The notes under the pieces were generated by a model. The model saw only the letters and a program-made list of their open reading frames with translations. It was not told the origin of the DNA and did no database searches. Of a stretch of 64,000 nt of DNA, positions 38,913-48,306 are shown one piece after another. A program made the translations under genes and the position numbers. Source of the stretch: Iodobacter fluviatilis. Lineage in GTDB: Bacteria > Pseudomonadota > Gammaproteobacteria > Burkholderiales > Chitinibacteraceae. Position 1 is the first letter of the stretch. Each line of letters starts with the position of its first letter. The DNA lies in contig NZ_CP025781.1 of assembly GCF_004194535.1 (NCBI RefSeq), positions 1,178,001 to 1,242,000 on the forward strand. The letters are read 5' to 3'.

Positions 38913-39657
38913 AGTCTTCTCACAAAAAAACGGTCGCTATTTTAACAAAAACATCGCAGTGATGTTGGTTTTATAGCCTACAGCCAAATGCAAATATCGA
39001 GGGCTAGTCCCCAGAACATTTAATGCGCCTGCTCGGTAATAATTGCTTATATCCAAAGCAGATAAGATCTTTAGATGCATACTCAGTCCTTTCAATACTG
39101 GCTAGTCGACCAGCTAAAAACAGGGCGTAAGCTCACACAGAACAAATGATCAGAGTAATCAGCAACCCGCAGTGAGCTGCTGCTACAAAGGAAATAGCCC
39201 CACATCAAGCCCCTTGATTGCTAGACTTGGCCAATATTGGGCGCAGCAAGCAGCCCTTTGTGATATTTTTTGAAATTTTTGGAGGCTAATTTCATGCGTT
39301 CTATATGCATCAGTTAATCTGCAAAACGATTAGAAAAGCTGATTAAGTGTCTGCAAATGCATTGATAACGTCATTTAGCAATCCTTTTACCATGCGAATT
39401 AAGTGCATTTTGCCATTGGCGATTACAAAAACTACCACCATAATGCTATTGACATGAAGCATAAAAAGATAGATGTAACCATAAGGAAATGGCTTAAGTG
39501 GATTGTAAATCCCTTACAATATGGCTTTAACTTTGTTTGAAAAATCTATTACTTACAAAAAACATAATCAATGGCAATAAAAAGACAGTCATTAATTTTA
39601 AAAAAACGACATTTCAGTGCTTCTGGTCATCTGAGTCAGCAATAAAGACATAATCAA
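38913..39657. other. 745-base gap between the pot operon and the HD-GYP gene
   Basis: No gene or clear repeat was recognised, and no cyclic-di-GMP riboswitch core was found by eye although the next gene belongs to that pathway. A GGAGG at 39281-39285 precedes an eight-codon frame (39294-39317) that is probably chance. The sequence is A/T-rich towards the HD-GYP start. Confidence 0.45.
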
Positions 39658-40994
39658 TTGGAAACACGCCTACCTGTATCAGCGCTACAAGCTGATTTAT
39701 TTATTAGCGAACTTGATCGCCCTTGGATTGACACGCCTTTTCTAATTGAAGGTTTTTTGCTAGAAAGCGCTGAGCAGCTTGAGCAACTCAAAGAATACTG
39801 CCAGTTTGTGACAGTAGATATCGAGCGCTCCACAGGCGGAGTGGCGCGCTGGGGATTTTTGACCGAAAAAAAATTTAGCGCCCCCCCCTCTTTCCGCAGA
39901 TTCAATATCAAACAGTAGAAATCAAAGAGCACATCACGCTGCTCAAAGAATTACGCCAGCTGTTTGCCAAGTGGTCGCAAAACAAAGCAACGACTGCGAA
40001 TGCACCCTACGTTGAGCCGCAAATTATTATTTATGCGGATAGCCAGCCCATCAAACAAGAGCTGCAGCAGGCTAAAACCATACACCGCTCTGCCAGCGAT
40101 ATGATTGCGATTTCCATGGCCGAAATCAGCAGAGACTTACAACCGCGTGCAGAGGCAATTAATACTGTAGTCAGTGAGATGGTTGATTCGATTATCCGCA
40201 ATCCCAGCGCACTGCTTTGGCTATCCCAGCTCAAAAACGCTAACAGCTACACCTACGAGCATGCCTTAGATAGCGCCGTTTATATGCTGGCTTTTGGTCG
40301 GCACTTAGGCTATCCCCGCGAAGATTTACACACTTTGGGATTTGCTGGATTTATGCTGGATATTGGCAAAATGAAATTGCCTAAAACGCTATTACAACAC
40401 CACGGCTCTTACTCGCCAGAGGAGTTTTCTATGATGAAAACCCACGTATGGCATGGCTTAGATATCTTGAATCAGATTAAAGATGTACCACTTGATGTTT
40501 ACGATATGGTGGCTCGCCATCACGAGCGCTTAGATGGCAGTGGTTATCCTATCGGTTTAAAAGGCGAAGAGATCGGGCTATTTTCTAGCATGGCCGGTAT
40601 TGTAGATTGCTTTACAGCCATGACCAGCGATCGCTCTCACGCCGAAACGAAAACCTCGCATGCCGCCTTGCAATTGCTTTATAAATGGAGCGATAAATCC
40701 TTCCACCCCGCCTTGGTTGAGCAATTTGCCCAATGCATTGGGGTGTTTCCGGTGGGAGCCCTGGTTGAGCTTAGCAGTGGAGATATTGGGATTGTGACGG
40801 GGCAAAATCGCAGTAGGCGGCTTAAGCCCAAGGTATTACTGATTTTAGGGCCAGATAAACTACCCCATGCACGGCCTAGCCAGCTGGATTTAATGATTAA
40901 TCCATCTAGCAGTACCGGGCAAGAAATCAGCATTCGCAAAGAGTGGCCACAGGGTAGTTTTAATATTAATCCACGAGAGTATTTTCAAGGATGA
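39658..40994 (+). pseudogene. DUF3391/HD-GYP domain protein, frameshifted in a C8 run; HD histidine replaced
   Basis: Two frames join into a 445-residue protein. The N-terminal DUF3391 part begins at a TTG (39658): METRLPVSALQADLF, LDRPWIDTPFLIEGFLL. The run of eight C at 39881-39888 breaks the frame; with nine, FSAPPL runs into FPQIQYQTVEIKEH and on to the HD-GYP domain. There the GYP motif is intact (HHERLDGSGYPIG), but the HD doublet reads GFMLDIGK where active enzymes have LLHDIGK, so a metal ligand is missing. HD-GYP proteins hydrolyse cyclic-di-GMP; this one may be weak or non-catalytic. The stop overlaps the following EAL gene by four bases (ATGA). Confidence 0.82.
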
Positions 40995-42607
40995 GTACCT
41001 CACCCTTAGCCAACAGCAGCGACCTAAGCCTGCTTGCCTGCTATCAACTCAGTACACAGAACTCATTAAGCCAAGCCCTAAGCAGGCAAGCCCAAACACA
41101 TTGTCAAGAAAATCCCCAAGACGACACGCTCTACGATAGTTACTTTCAAGCCCTTCTTAAGGGGGAAGCTATCAACATTTGGCCGCAGCTTAGCCAACAC
41201 GGCCTTAACCAATCCACCTTAATGATCTTAAGTTGGCGAGAACAATTACTCCCCCATTTACCTGCAGACGCTGAAGTGCTGATAAATCGCCTCAGCCTAG
41301 CCGAGCTAGAAAAAGCCCTTCAGCAGCTACAAACGCGCATGCCATTACAAATAGATTCACCCGCTCAAGGCTTAGAAAATGCCAAGCTACATACTCAAGC
41401 AGAGCGAAATATCGGTCTACTTTTTATAGAAGCTGATCATCTTGAATCGCTCAGAGCCAGCGCGATAAAACTACTAAATGAAATGCTGCGCCCGCAAGAC
41501 AAAGTATTCCCTATCGAGGGGGGAGTATTAATGATTTTGCCCAATATGCTAGGCGAAGGGCATGCTTTCTTAGCGGCTAACCGTGCACAATCCCTGCTAA
41601 ATCAATCCCTTACAGAATACTCAGTAAGCCCACGGATCGGCATTGCGCTATGGCCTGTGCATGGCGTAAATCTAAGACAATTAATCCATTGTGCCAAAGC
41701 GGCAGCCAAACAATGCAGCAATGAAGAGCCCGCTGTGTATCAAGCCGAGCGAGATATCCAAGGCTTGCTGCTTGCCAAATTAGAAAAACCCCTACGTGAA
41801 GCACTGGCAAACAATCGCTTTCACCTGGTTTTTCAACCCCAGGTACAGCCGCTTAGCAATGGCGTGCTTTATAAAGGAGCCGAAGCGCTACTGCGCTGGC
41901 AAGACGAGCAACTAGGCTATGTGCACCCCGATGAAGCAGTGCGAGTGGCCGAGCAACTCGGGCTGATGCCACAGCTTACCCGCTGGGTAATTCATACGGC
42001 TTTGCGCGAGTTTTCCCTACTTAGCCAAGCGGGGCTAAAGGGCAGTTTAAGTATTAATCTAACCCCATCTAATCTACTGGATTCGCGCTTAGCGCAAGAG
42101 GTAGATAACGCACTTAGCCTATGGAATATCCCTGGCGATCGCATTATTTTTGAGATTACCGAATCCGCCGCAATCGAGGATTTAGAAGCCACCATCAGTA
42201 GCTTGTATGGGCTAAAGAAACTAGGCTGTAAGCTAGCCCTCGATGATTTTGGCACGGGTTACGCCTCGCTTTCTTATTTAAAGCGCCTGCCAATTGATAA
42301 GCTAAAAATCGACCAAAGCTTTATTCGCACAATTACTCAATCAGACACCGACGCACATATCGTAGAAAGCGTGATTAATTTAGCGCACACACTCAATTTA
42401 AGCGTGGTGGCCGAGGGCGTAGAAGATCAAGCCACATCAGAAAAACTAATCGCCTATGGCTGTAACCTGATTCAAGGCTATTATTTTAGTCGCCCACTCG
42501 CAGCCAATGACTTACTGCAATATTATCTTGCAACCAAAGCAGCGAATATCAAAATACATAGTCCACGAAAAACACCAAAATCACGAGTAAGCCTAAGGAC
42601 GCGCTAA
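40991..42607 (+). CDS. EAL-domain protein with degenerate GGDEF region
   Basis: The product is 538 residues. The first 120 have no recognised domain. Residues about 130-255 resemble a GGDEF fold whose signature is lost (KVFPIEGGVLMILPNM in place of RxGGDEF). The EAL domain (about 265-515) looks active: FQPQVQPL, GAEALLRW, SINLTPSNLL, FEITESAAIED, DDFGTGYASLSYL and VVAEGVED. It probably hydrolyses cyclic-di-GMP to pGpG. It is coupled to the upstream HD-GYP gene, so both phosphodiesterase-type proteins should be made together. No membrane segment is seen. Confidence 0.9.
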   Translation: MSTSPLANSSDLSLLACYQLSTQNSLSQALSRQAQTHCQENPQDDTLYDSYFQALLKGEAINIWPQLSQHGLNQSTLMILSWREQLLPHLPADAEVLINRLSLAELEKALQQLQTRMPLQIDSPAQGLENAKLHTQAERNIGLLFIEADHLESLRASAIKLLNEMLRPQDKVFPIEGGVLMILPNMLGEGHAFLAANRAQSLLNQSLTEYSVSPRIGIALWPVHGVNLRQLIHCAKAAAKQCSNEEPAVYQAERDIQGLLLAKLEKPLREALANNRFHLVFQPQVQPLSNGVLYKGAEALLRWQDEQLGYVHPDEAVRVAEQLGLMPQLTRWVIHTALREFSLLSQAGLKGSLSINLTPSNLLDSRLAQEVDNALSLWNIPGDRIIFEITESAAIEDLEATISSLYGLKKLGCKLALDDFGTGYASLSYLKRLPIDKLKIDQSFIRTITQSDTDAHIVESVINLAHTLNLSVVAEGVEDQATSEKLIAYGCNLIQGYYFSRPLAANDLLQYYLATKAANIKIHSPRKTPKSRVSLRTR

Positions 42608-42630
42608 TTAACGCCATAGCTCATCTTTCA

Positions 42631-42648
42631 GGACTTAATCTGACCCCA
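42631..42648. repeat. Half-copy of the family C GGGTCAGA motif
   Basis: GGACTTAATCTGACCCCA is the reverse complement of a family C end (TGGGGTCAGATTAAGTCC). No partner repeat is present, so it is a remnant in the 124-base gap before dgt. Confidence 0.5.
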
Positions 42649-42731
42649 GCCCCCCTCCTCGAAGGAAAAGGCTCGTTCAGATCATCACGGAGTGTTTTTC
42701 TAAGACGAACATAGCCCAATGAGACCCATCT

Positions 42732-44054
42732 ATGATGAACTGGCAACAGCTCCTAAACGCCGAGCGACTTGGCGCAGTACGTAATGATTTATTTGATCAC
42801 GAATCAGGGCGCAGTGATTTTCATAAAGACCACGACCGCATCGTTTTTTCCTCTCCGTTTCGCCGCTTAGGGCGCAAAACTCAGGTTCACCCGCTAACTG
42901 AAAACGATCATGTACATACCCGCCTCACCCACTCCATTGAGGTGAGCTGCGTGGGGCGCAGCTTGGGTATTTTAGTAGGGCAAAGGCTGCAATACGCACT
43001 GCCGCCGCATATTAACGCTTACGATATCGGTGCGATTGTGCAAGCTGCCTGCCTTGCCCACGATATTGGCAACCCGCCATTTGGCCATGCCGGTGAATAC
43101 GCAATCCGCGATTGGTTTTGCCGCGATCAACACGCCTATCTGCTACAAAATCTAAGCGCCAACGAGCGCCTCGATTTAATGACATTTGAAGGCAATGCTC
43201 AAGGTTTTAGAGTAGTCACCCAGCTAGAAAACCACCGTTTTGAAGGCGGCATGCGCCTAACCTACGCCACGCTGGGCACGACGCTTAAATACCCGTGGAC
43301 ATCCAGTGAAGCCACGCCCAGCGGCAAATTTAGCTGCTATCAATCTGAAAAAAACATCTTAGAAGAAATTGCCATCGAATTAGGCCTACCTAAGGTCGAT
43401 AAAAACAGCTGGGCACGCCATCCACTCTCTTATTTGATGGAGGCCGCCGACGATATTTGCTACGCCATTTTAGATTTAGAAGACGGTATAGAAATTGGCA
43501 TGCTGGCTTACGAGCAAGTCGAGCCGCTCTTAATTAAAATTTGTGGTGGTCAGCAAGACCTGCTGGAGCTAGAAATCGCAGCAGCGCCATCCACTCGCCG
43601 CAAAATATCGCTGCTGCGTGGTAAAGCGATCGAACGCTGCGTACTCAGTGCCACTGAAACCTTTATGCAGCAATACACCACGATTATGGAAGGCAAATTC
43701 AAGGGCGATTTACTTAGCGCCTGCCCCAACAGTATGAAAGACGGCATCAACGCCGCCAAGCAGCTTGCCCGTGATCGTATTTTTAATGAAAGGCGCAAAA
43801 TAGAAATTGAAGTGGGCTCATTTACCTGCTTAGATATTCTGCTGGGTGCCTTTTGCAACGCAGCCTACCAACAAAAAGTATCGCCTCAACTGAGCTTTAG
43901 AATGAAACGAATCCTCGATTTAATGGAATACAACGCCCCTAAAAAAGAATGGCCGCTCTATGAGAGCTATAGCCGAGTGCTGGATTTTATCGGCGGCATG
44001 ACCGATAACTACGCCACCTATCTAGCGCAACAAGTAGGAGGAATGGGTAAATGA
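42732..44054 (+). CDS. dgt: Deoxyguanosinetriphosphate triphosphohydrolase-like protein
   Basis: The product is 440 residues of the HD superfamily. FSSPFRRLGRKTQVHP, the first histidine in HTRLTHSIEVS, the HD motif in CLAHDIGNPPFGHAGE, and the later SYLMEAADDICYAILDLEDG complete the metal site. dNTPases of this family remove triphosphate from dGTP or other dNTPs and so adjust nucleotide pools. Two adjacent ATG codons (42732, 42735) could serve as start. Its stop overlaps the next small lipoprotein gene by four bases. Confidence 0.93.
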   Translation: MMNWQQLLNAERLGAVRNDLFDHESGRSDFHKDHDRIVFSSPFRRLGRKTQVHPLTENDHVHTRLTHSIEVSCVGRSLGILVGQRLQYALPPHINAYDIGAIVQAACLAHDIGNPPFGHAGEYAIRDWFCRDQHAYLLQNLSANERLDLMTFEGNAQGFRVVTQLENHRFEGGMRLTYATLGTTLKYPWTSSEATPSGKFSCYQSEKNILEEIAIELGLPKVDKNSWARHPLSYLMEAADDICYAILDLEDGIEIGMLAYEQVEPLLIKICGGQQDLLELEIAAAPSTRRKISLLRGKAIERCVLSATETFMQQYTTIMEGKFKGDLLSACPNSMKDGINAAKQLARDRIFNERRKIEIEVGSFTCLDILLGAFCNAAYQQKVSPQLSFRMKRILDLMEYNAPKKEWPLYESYSRVLDFIGGMTDNYATYLAQQVGGMGK

Positions 44055-44299
44055 AAGCTTTGATCTTACTCAGCATGCTCGCCATTAGCCTAAGCGGCTG
44101 CGCCGTAGTGGCCGTCGGCGCGGCCGCTGTTAGCCTCACCACCACCGCTGTTGGAGTGGCTTACGATGTGGGCAAAGCGGGAGTAAAAGGCGCAGTGGCC
44201 GTGGGTGGCGCAGCAGCAGATGCTTTAAGTAGCTCACCCACTCCCACAACAGCGCCCGACCCAACGCCAGTCATCAACACCCCCGCCCAGAATCAGTAG
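44051..44299 (+). CDS. Small lipoprotein
   Basis: The product is 82 residues. It has a lipoprotein signal peptide with the lipobox LSGC at residues 15-18, so it should be acylated and anchored in a membrane. The mature part is rich in Ala, Gly and Val (AVVAVGAAAVSLTTTAVG), followed by a Pro/Thr-rich tail. It resembles small envelope lipoproteins of unknown function. The ATG overlaps the dgt stop by four bases. Confidence 0.8.
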   Translation: MKALILLSMLAISLSGCAVVAVGAAAVSLTTTAVGVAYDVGKAGVKGAVAVGGAAADALSSSPTPTTAPDPTPVINTPAQNQ

Positions 44300-44351
44300 A
44301 GGTGCGGGCGTTGAAGCAGGAATCGTTTTATCAATGAAGGAATGCCATCGT

Positions 44352-46163
44352 TTAAGCTACACCCAAGCTGCGCCGCCGCCGGTAGAGCGTGCTGCGCGCC
44401 ACACCAAGTGCAGCTGCGGCTTTACTGATATTGCCTTCAAACTGGGCAATAGTTTGTTCAATCAGCCCTTGGCTGTTGCTGGCTAGGGAGGCTTTGCTGA
44501 CCGACGTTTGGTAGGCCTCTGGCAAGTCGCAGATGCCCAAACTATCGCCATCGTCAGCTAACGCCAGTAGGGTTTTCAATACGCTGAGTAACTGCCTTAC
44601 ATTGCCAGGCCAAGGATAGCGGCTTAATGCCCCCAGTAGCTCGTCTTCCAGCCGAATCTGCCGTTTTACCCCTCCTAGATTTTGCCAAAGCCCAGAGATA
44701 AAACCGAGCAAATTTGCGTGTTCGCGCAGCGGAGGAAGGCGCATGGTAAAGTCTTGCAGGCGATAGAATAAATCGGCCCTAAACTCCCCTGCAGACACCC
44801 GTTTAGGCAGATCGCGGTGGCTGGCGCAAACAATAGCGAAATCTACTTTATAAGACCGACTGCCCCCCAACGGGGTGACTTCACGCTCCTGCAGCACCCG
44901 CAGTAAACGCGCCTGCATAGCCAGCGGCATATCGCCGATCTCGTCTAGCAGCAATACGCCGCCATGGGCCTCGCGTAATTTACCCAGATGCCCTTTACGC
45001 TTGGCTCCCGTAAACGCACCCTCTTCATAGCCAAATAATTCAGATTCAATTAAGGATTCAGGTAGGGCGGCGCAGTTAATCGCCACAAACGGGCCTTTGC
45101 TGCGCTGGCTGGCTTGGTGCAGCGCTCTGGCAAATACCTCTTTACCGCTACCGGTTTCGCCCTGTAGCAGTACTGCCACGCCAGCATTAAGTACCCTGAC
45201 CGCTTGATTTAATTGTTTTTGAAAAGGCTGCACCATGCTCTGCTCGTTAAACTCTGGCTCAATCAAGGTGCGAATCGCGAGCTTGGCCTTAGGCGCGGTA
45301 ATGGTGATATAAAAATGCTGGCCGCGCTGGGTATAGATTTGCTGCGCCACGGCGATGGGTTTTAAAGCCGCATCAAATAAATCTGCAAAACGGCTGCGGC
45401 CTAAGTCTTGCCAGCTTAAACCTAGCCAGTGTAGCGCCACACGATTGGCGGCAATCAGAATATCCCCAGCAAAACTCAGTACCCCCTCCCTTGGCGAGCC
45501 AAGTAACGCGTTGCGCGGGTGCAGCCGCAGCAACCAATGCTCATCCCCAGCCAAGCTCAGCCAACGGTGCTCAATCTGCTGCGCAGCAAGGCGCACCAAG
45601 CCCAAAGCGTGCAGATGATGCAAACTGGCGTCACCCGAAACATTCAGCACCCCAGCCAGTCGCCCATTGGGCGCAAATACGGGTGATGCTGAGCAAGAGA
45701 TGCCGATATTTTGTGCCAAGAAGTGCTCACCGCCCCTTACCTCCACCGAATCACCTAGCGCCAGCGCCATGCCAATTGCATTGGTGCCCTTAGTGGCTTC
45801 AGCCCAGCTCACGCCTGGCAGCAGCGCCACTTGCTCGGCCTTTTTCATAAATTGCGGATTACCGGTGGTATTCAAGATGAGGCCAGTGGCATCGGTAAGC
45901 AACACCACGCTCTGCGTACCTAGCACCTGCTCATATACGCCATCCAGCTCTGGCAAAGCCACCCGCAGTAGATGCTCATTGGCCTGCAGCGCCTGCTGCA
46001 AATTGGCGCTTACGAGTGGATCAAAGCCCCCATCCGCCAATCCCTGCTGACGGCAGCGCAACCAAGATTCAGCAATCTGCTGCGGCAAGCTGGCTGGGCA
46101 AACTCCTTCTTCAAAAAACTGACGGCGCGCTTGCGTACTTAGAGCGGGCAGTGAACTAGGCAT
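44352..46163 (-). CDS. acoR: Sigma-54-dependent activator, AcoR-like
   Basis: The product is 603 residues. A GAF-type sensory domain occupies roughly residues 70-210 ([21 protein letters not shown], then [26 protein letters not shown]), as in AcoR. The AAA+ domain is intact: Walker [16 protein letters not shown], the sigma-54 loop [13 protein letters not shown], and Walker [14 protein letters not shown]. The C-terminal Fis-type helix-turn-helix is [24 protein letters not shown]. AcoR-type proteins activate acetoin, alcohol or aldehyde catabolism. It is divergent from an aldehyde dehydrogenase gene whose upstream region has the matching palindrome and promoter. The symbol is by similarity. Confidence 0.88.
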   Translation of the reverse strand: MPSSLPALSTQARRQFFEEGVCPASLPQQIAESWLRCRQQGLADGGFDPLVSANLQQALQANEHLLRVALPELDGVYEQVLGTQSVVLLTDATGLILNTTGNPQFMKKAEQVALLPGVSWAEATKGTNAIGMALALGDSVEVRGGEHFLAQNIGISCSASPVFAPNGRLAGVLNVSGDASLHHLHALGLVRLAAQQIEHRWLSLAGDEHWLLRLHPRNALLGSPREGVLSFAGDILIAANRVALHWLGLSWQDLGRSRFADLFDAALKPIAVAQQIYTQRGQHFYITITAPKAKLAIRTLIEPEFNEQSMVQPFQKQLNQAVRVLNAGVAVLLQGETGSGKEVFARALHQASQRSKGPFVAINCAALPESLIESELFGYEEGAFTGAKRKGHLGKLREAHGGVLLLDEIGDMPLAMQARLLRVLQEREVTPLGGSRSYKVDFAIVCASHRDLPKRVSAGEFRADLFYRLQDFTMRLPPLREHANLLGFISGLWQNLGGVKRQIRLEDELLGALSRYPWPGNVRQLLSVLKTLLALADDGDSLGICDLPEAYQTSVSKASLASNSQGLIEQTIAQFEGNISKAAAALGVARSTLYRRRRSLGVA

Positions 46164-46196
46164 GGGGGATCTCCTTGTTGCAAGCGTTCAAACCAC

Positions 46197-46213
46197 TGTT
46201 GCAAATTGCAACA
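46197..46213. promoter_or_regulatory. Probable upstream activator site for the AcoR-like regulator
   Basis: A perfect inverted repeat TGTTGCAA-A-TTGCAACA lies 34 bases upstream of the regulator start and about 153 bases before the sigma-54 promoter of the dehydrogenase. Further half-sites TTGTTGCAAG (46175-46184) and CTTGCAAG (46214-46221) flank it. Its closeness to the regulator start suggests autoregulation as well. Confidence 0.75.
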
Positions 46214-46365
46214 CTTGCAAGGTTTATCTGCCCCACAATATACGTTAAACCCTTGTAAATACGAATATTTACCGCTTTTACAAATGCCGCATTGCAATAT
46301 TTAAACAGCGCTCATTAGCTTTCATAAAGTTTTCACTTACATTGCAGCGCAGCATGCTCATACGC

Positions 46366-46381
46366 AGGCATGCTTTCTGCT
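46366..46381 (+). promoter_or_regulatory. Sigma-54 (-24/-12) promoter of the aldehyde dehydrogenase gene
   Basis: The sequence AGGCATGCTTTCTGCT has the invariant GG (46367-46368) and GC (46379-46380) exactly ten bases apart, with CA and G matching the usual TGGCACG-N4-TTGC pattern. Transcription would begin near 46392, about 40 bases before the ATG. Ribosome binding site: GGAGAAGC just before 46431. Confidence 0.72.
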
Positions 46382-46430
46382 AAATAGCAGTGGACAGGGG
46401 CAGCAGCCCTAAACCCAACGGAGAAGCAGC

Positions 46431-47951
46431 ATGAGCACATTGATTCCAGGTCAGTATGGTTTTCCACTGCAATTAAAAACGCGCTACGCAAACTATATCA
46501 ATGGCGAATGGCAAGCACCGCTGGCTGGGAAGTATTTTGAAAACGTCAGCCCCATCACCGGTAAAGTCATTTGCGAAATCCCCCGCTCAGACGCCAGCGA
46601 CATCGAAATGGCGCTCGACGCAGCCCACGCAGCCAAAGACGCTTGGGGTAAAACATCAACCACCGAACGCGCCAATATTTTGAATAAAATTGCCGACCGT
46701 ATCGAGGCTAATCTAGACATGCTGGCCACGGTAGAAACTTGGGATAACGGCAAGCCCATCCGCGAAACTCGCGCGGCCGATTTGCCCTTAGCCATCGATC
46801 ACTTCCGCTATTTTGCTGGGGCGATACGCGCGCAGGAGGGCAGCATTGGCCAGATCGATAACGATACCGTGGCCTATCATTTTCATGAACCGCTAGGCGT
46901 GGTTGGGCAGATTATTCCTTGGAATTTCCCAATTTTGATGGCCACTTGGAAGCTCGCTCCTGCGCTGGCGGCAGGCAATTGCGTAGTGCTCAAACCCGCC
47001 GAACAAACCCCGCTCAGCATTTTGCTACTCATGGAAGTCATGGGCGATTTGCTACCTAAAGGCGTGCTCAATATCGTGAACGGCTTTGGACTTGAAGCAG
47101 GCAAGCCACTAGCCTCCAGCTCGCGTATTGCCAAAATCGCCTTTACGGGCGAAACCACCACCGGCCGCTTGATCATGCAATACGCGGCGCAAAACCTGAT
47201 TCCAGTGACGCTGGAACTAGGTGGCAAATCGCCCAATATCTTTATGCCCGATGTGATGAAGCACGACGATGCCTTCTTTAATAAGGCCATCGAAGGCTTT
47301 GTGATGTTTGCCCTCAACCAAGGCGAAGTCTGCACCAGCCCAAGCCGCGCCCTCGTTCACGAATCGATTTATGATGCCTTTATGGACCGCGCACTGACCC
47401 GCGTTGCCGCCATTAAGCAGGGTAATCCGCTGGATGCCAGCACCATGCTGGGCGCGCAATCTTCTATGGAGCAAATGGAAAAAATCAGCGCTTACTTAGA
47501 TATCGGCCGTCAAGAAGGTGCAAAAGTATTGGCGGGTGGCGCGCGCGCCCAAATGACAGGGGAGCTGGCGGGTGGCTATTACATTCAGCCTACCGTCTTC
47601 CAAGGCCACAATAAGATGCGGATTTTCCAAGAAGAGATCTTTGGGCCGGTGGTTTCAGTCACCACTTTTAAGAATGAAACCGAAGCCTTAGAAATCGCCA
47701 ACGACACGCTGTACGGCCTAGGCGCAGGCCTATGGACCCGTGACAGCCATGCCGCTTACCGTATGGGGCGCGAAATTCAAGCGGGCCGCGTTTGGACTAA
47801 CTGCTACCACGCCTACCCCGCTCATGCAGCATTCGGTGGCTATAAACAATCGGGGATTGGCCGTGAAAACCACAAAATGATGCTCGATCATTACCAGCAA
47901 ACCAAGAATTTATTAGTGAGCTATAGCCCAGATGCCTTGGGATTTTTCTAA
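46431..47951 (+). CDS. acoD: NAD-dependent aldehyde dehydrogenase (AcoD/ExaC type)
   Basis: The product is 506 residues. NAD-binding segments [21 protein letters not shown] and FTGETTTGR, the general-base glutamate in [12 protein letters not shown], and the catalytic cysteine in [13 protein letters not shown] are all present. The C-terminal [29 protein letters not shown] is typical of the acetaldehyde dehydrogenase branch (AcoD, ExaC, AldB). It oxidises acetaldehyde and similar aldehydes to acids. It stands opposite the AcoR-like activator and has a sigma-54 promoter, so it is probably induced by its substrate or a precursor. No acetoin dehydrogenase genes are nearby, which leaves alcohol catabolism as an alternative. 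Confidence 0.93.
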   Translation: MSTLIPGQYGFPLQLKTRYANYINGEWQAPLAGKYFENVSPITGKVICEIPRSDASDIEMALDAAHAAKDAWGKTSTTERANILNKIADRIEANLDMLATVETWDNGKPIRETRAADLPLAIDHFRYFAGAIRAQEGSIGQIDNDTVAYHFHEPLGVVGQIIPWNFPILMATWKLAPALAAGNCVVLKPAEQTPLSILLLMEVMGDLLPKGVLNIVNGFGLEAGKPLASSSRIAKIAFTGETTTGRLIMQYAAQNLIPVTLELGGKSPNIFMPDVMKHDDAFFNKAIEGFVMFALNQGEVCTSPSRALVHESIYDAFMDRALTRVAAIKQGNPLDASTMLGAQSSMEQMEKISAYLDIGRQEGAKVLAGGARAQMTGELAGGYYIQPTVFQGHNKMRIFQEEIFGPVVSVTTFKNETEALEIANDTLYGLGAGLWTRDSHAAYRMGREIQAGRVWTNCYHAYPAHAAFGGYKQSGIGRENHKMMLDHYQQTKNLLVSYSPDALGFF

Positions 47952-47961
47952 GCATGGGCTA

Positions 47962-48123
47962 GCAGCCTGTCGGACTTAAGACTGATCTACTACGGAAAAG
48001 CCGGATTTGGCCATATTTCACGCATTTTCTCGTTGAATAGCCAGCTATTCGCCTCAAAAACCCGCGAAACCTGTCTCAAACCGGTCTTTCCCTCGCTACG
48101 ATCGCTTAAGTCCGACAGGCTGC
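47962..48123 (-). repeat. Family A palindromic element, copy 5 (162 bp, inverted)
   Basis: Ends GCAGCCTGTCGGACTTAAG and CTTAAGTCCGACAGGCTGC are perfect inverted repeats, with TA on both sides (47960-47961, 48124-48125). The interior is the reverse complement of copies 1 and 2, with the centre GAATAG-CCA-GCTATTC. It lies in the 355-base gap between the dehydrogenase and the DUF475 gene; the rest of the gap shows only the likely promoter region of the latter. Confidence 0.9.
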
Positions 48124-48306
48124 TAAGGTCTGTTTTCTTTAGAGGGATCAGAAGGCTTACGCTTTTTAACCCGCTCCAAACTTTGCCCCATCTAACTTAC
48201 TTACAAAGCGCCCGCCAATCTGAAAGATCTTAATTACCCGAAGCCATGACGCACTTGTTAAAATATCGGAGTTGAAATACAGAACCCTTACATACCGAGA
48301 CGCTCA

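Noticed and set aside
39294-39317. Eight-codon frame behind GGAGG, as a possible leader peptide
   Set aside because: Over 340 bases from the next gene and without an attenuator structure.
38913-39657. Cyclic-di-GMP riboswitch before the HD-GYP gene
   Set aside because: The conserved GEMM core was looked for by eye and not found.
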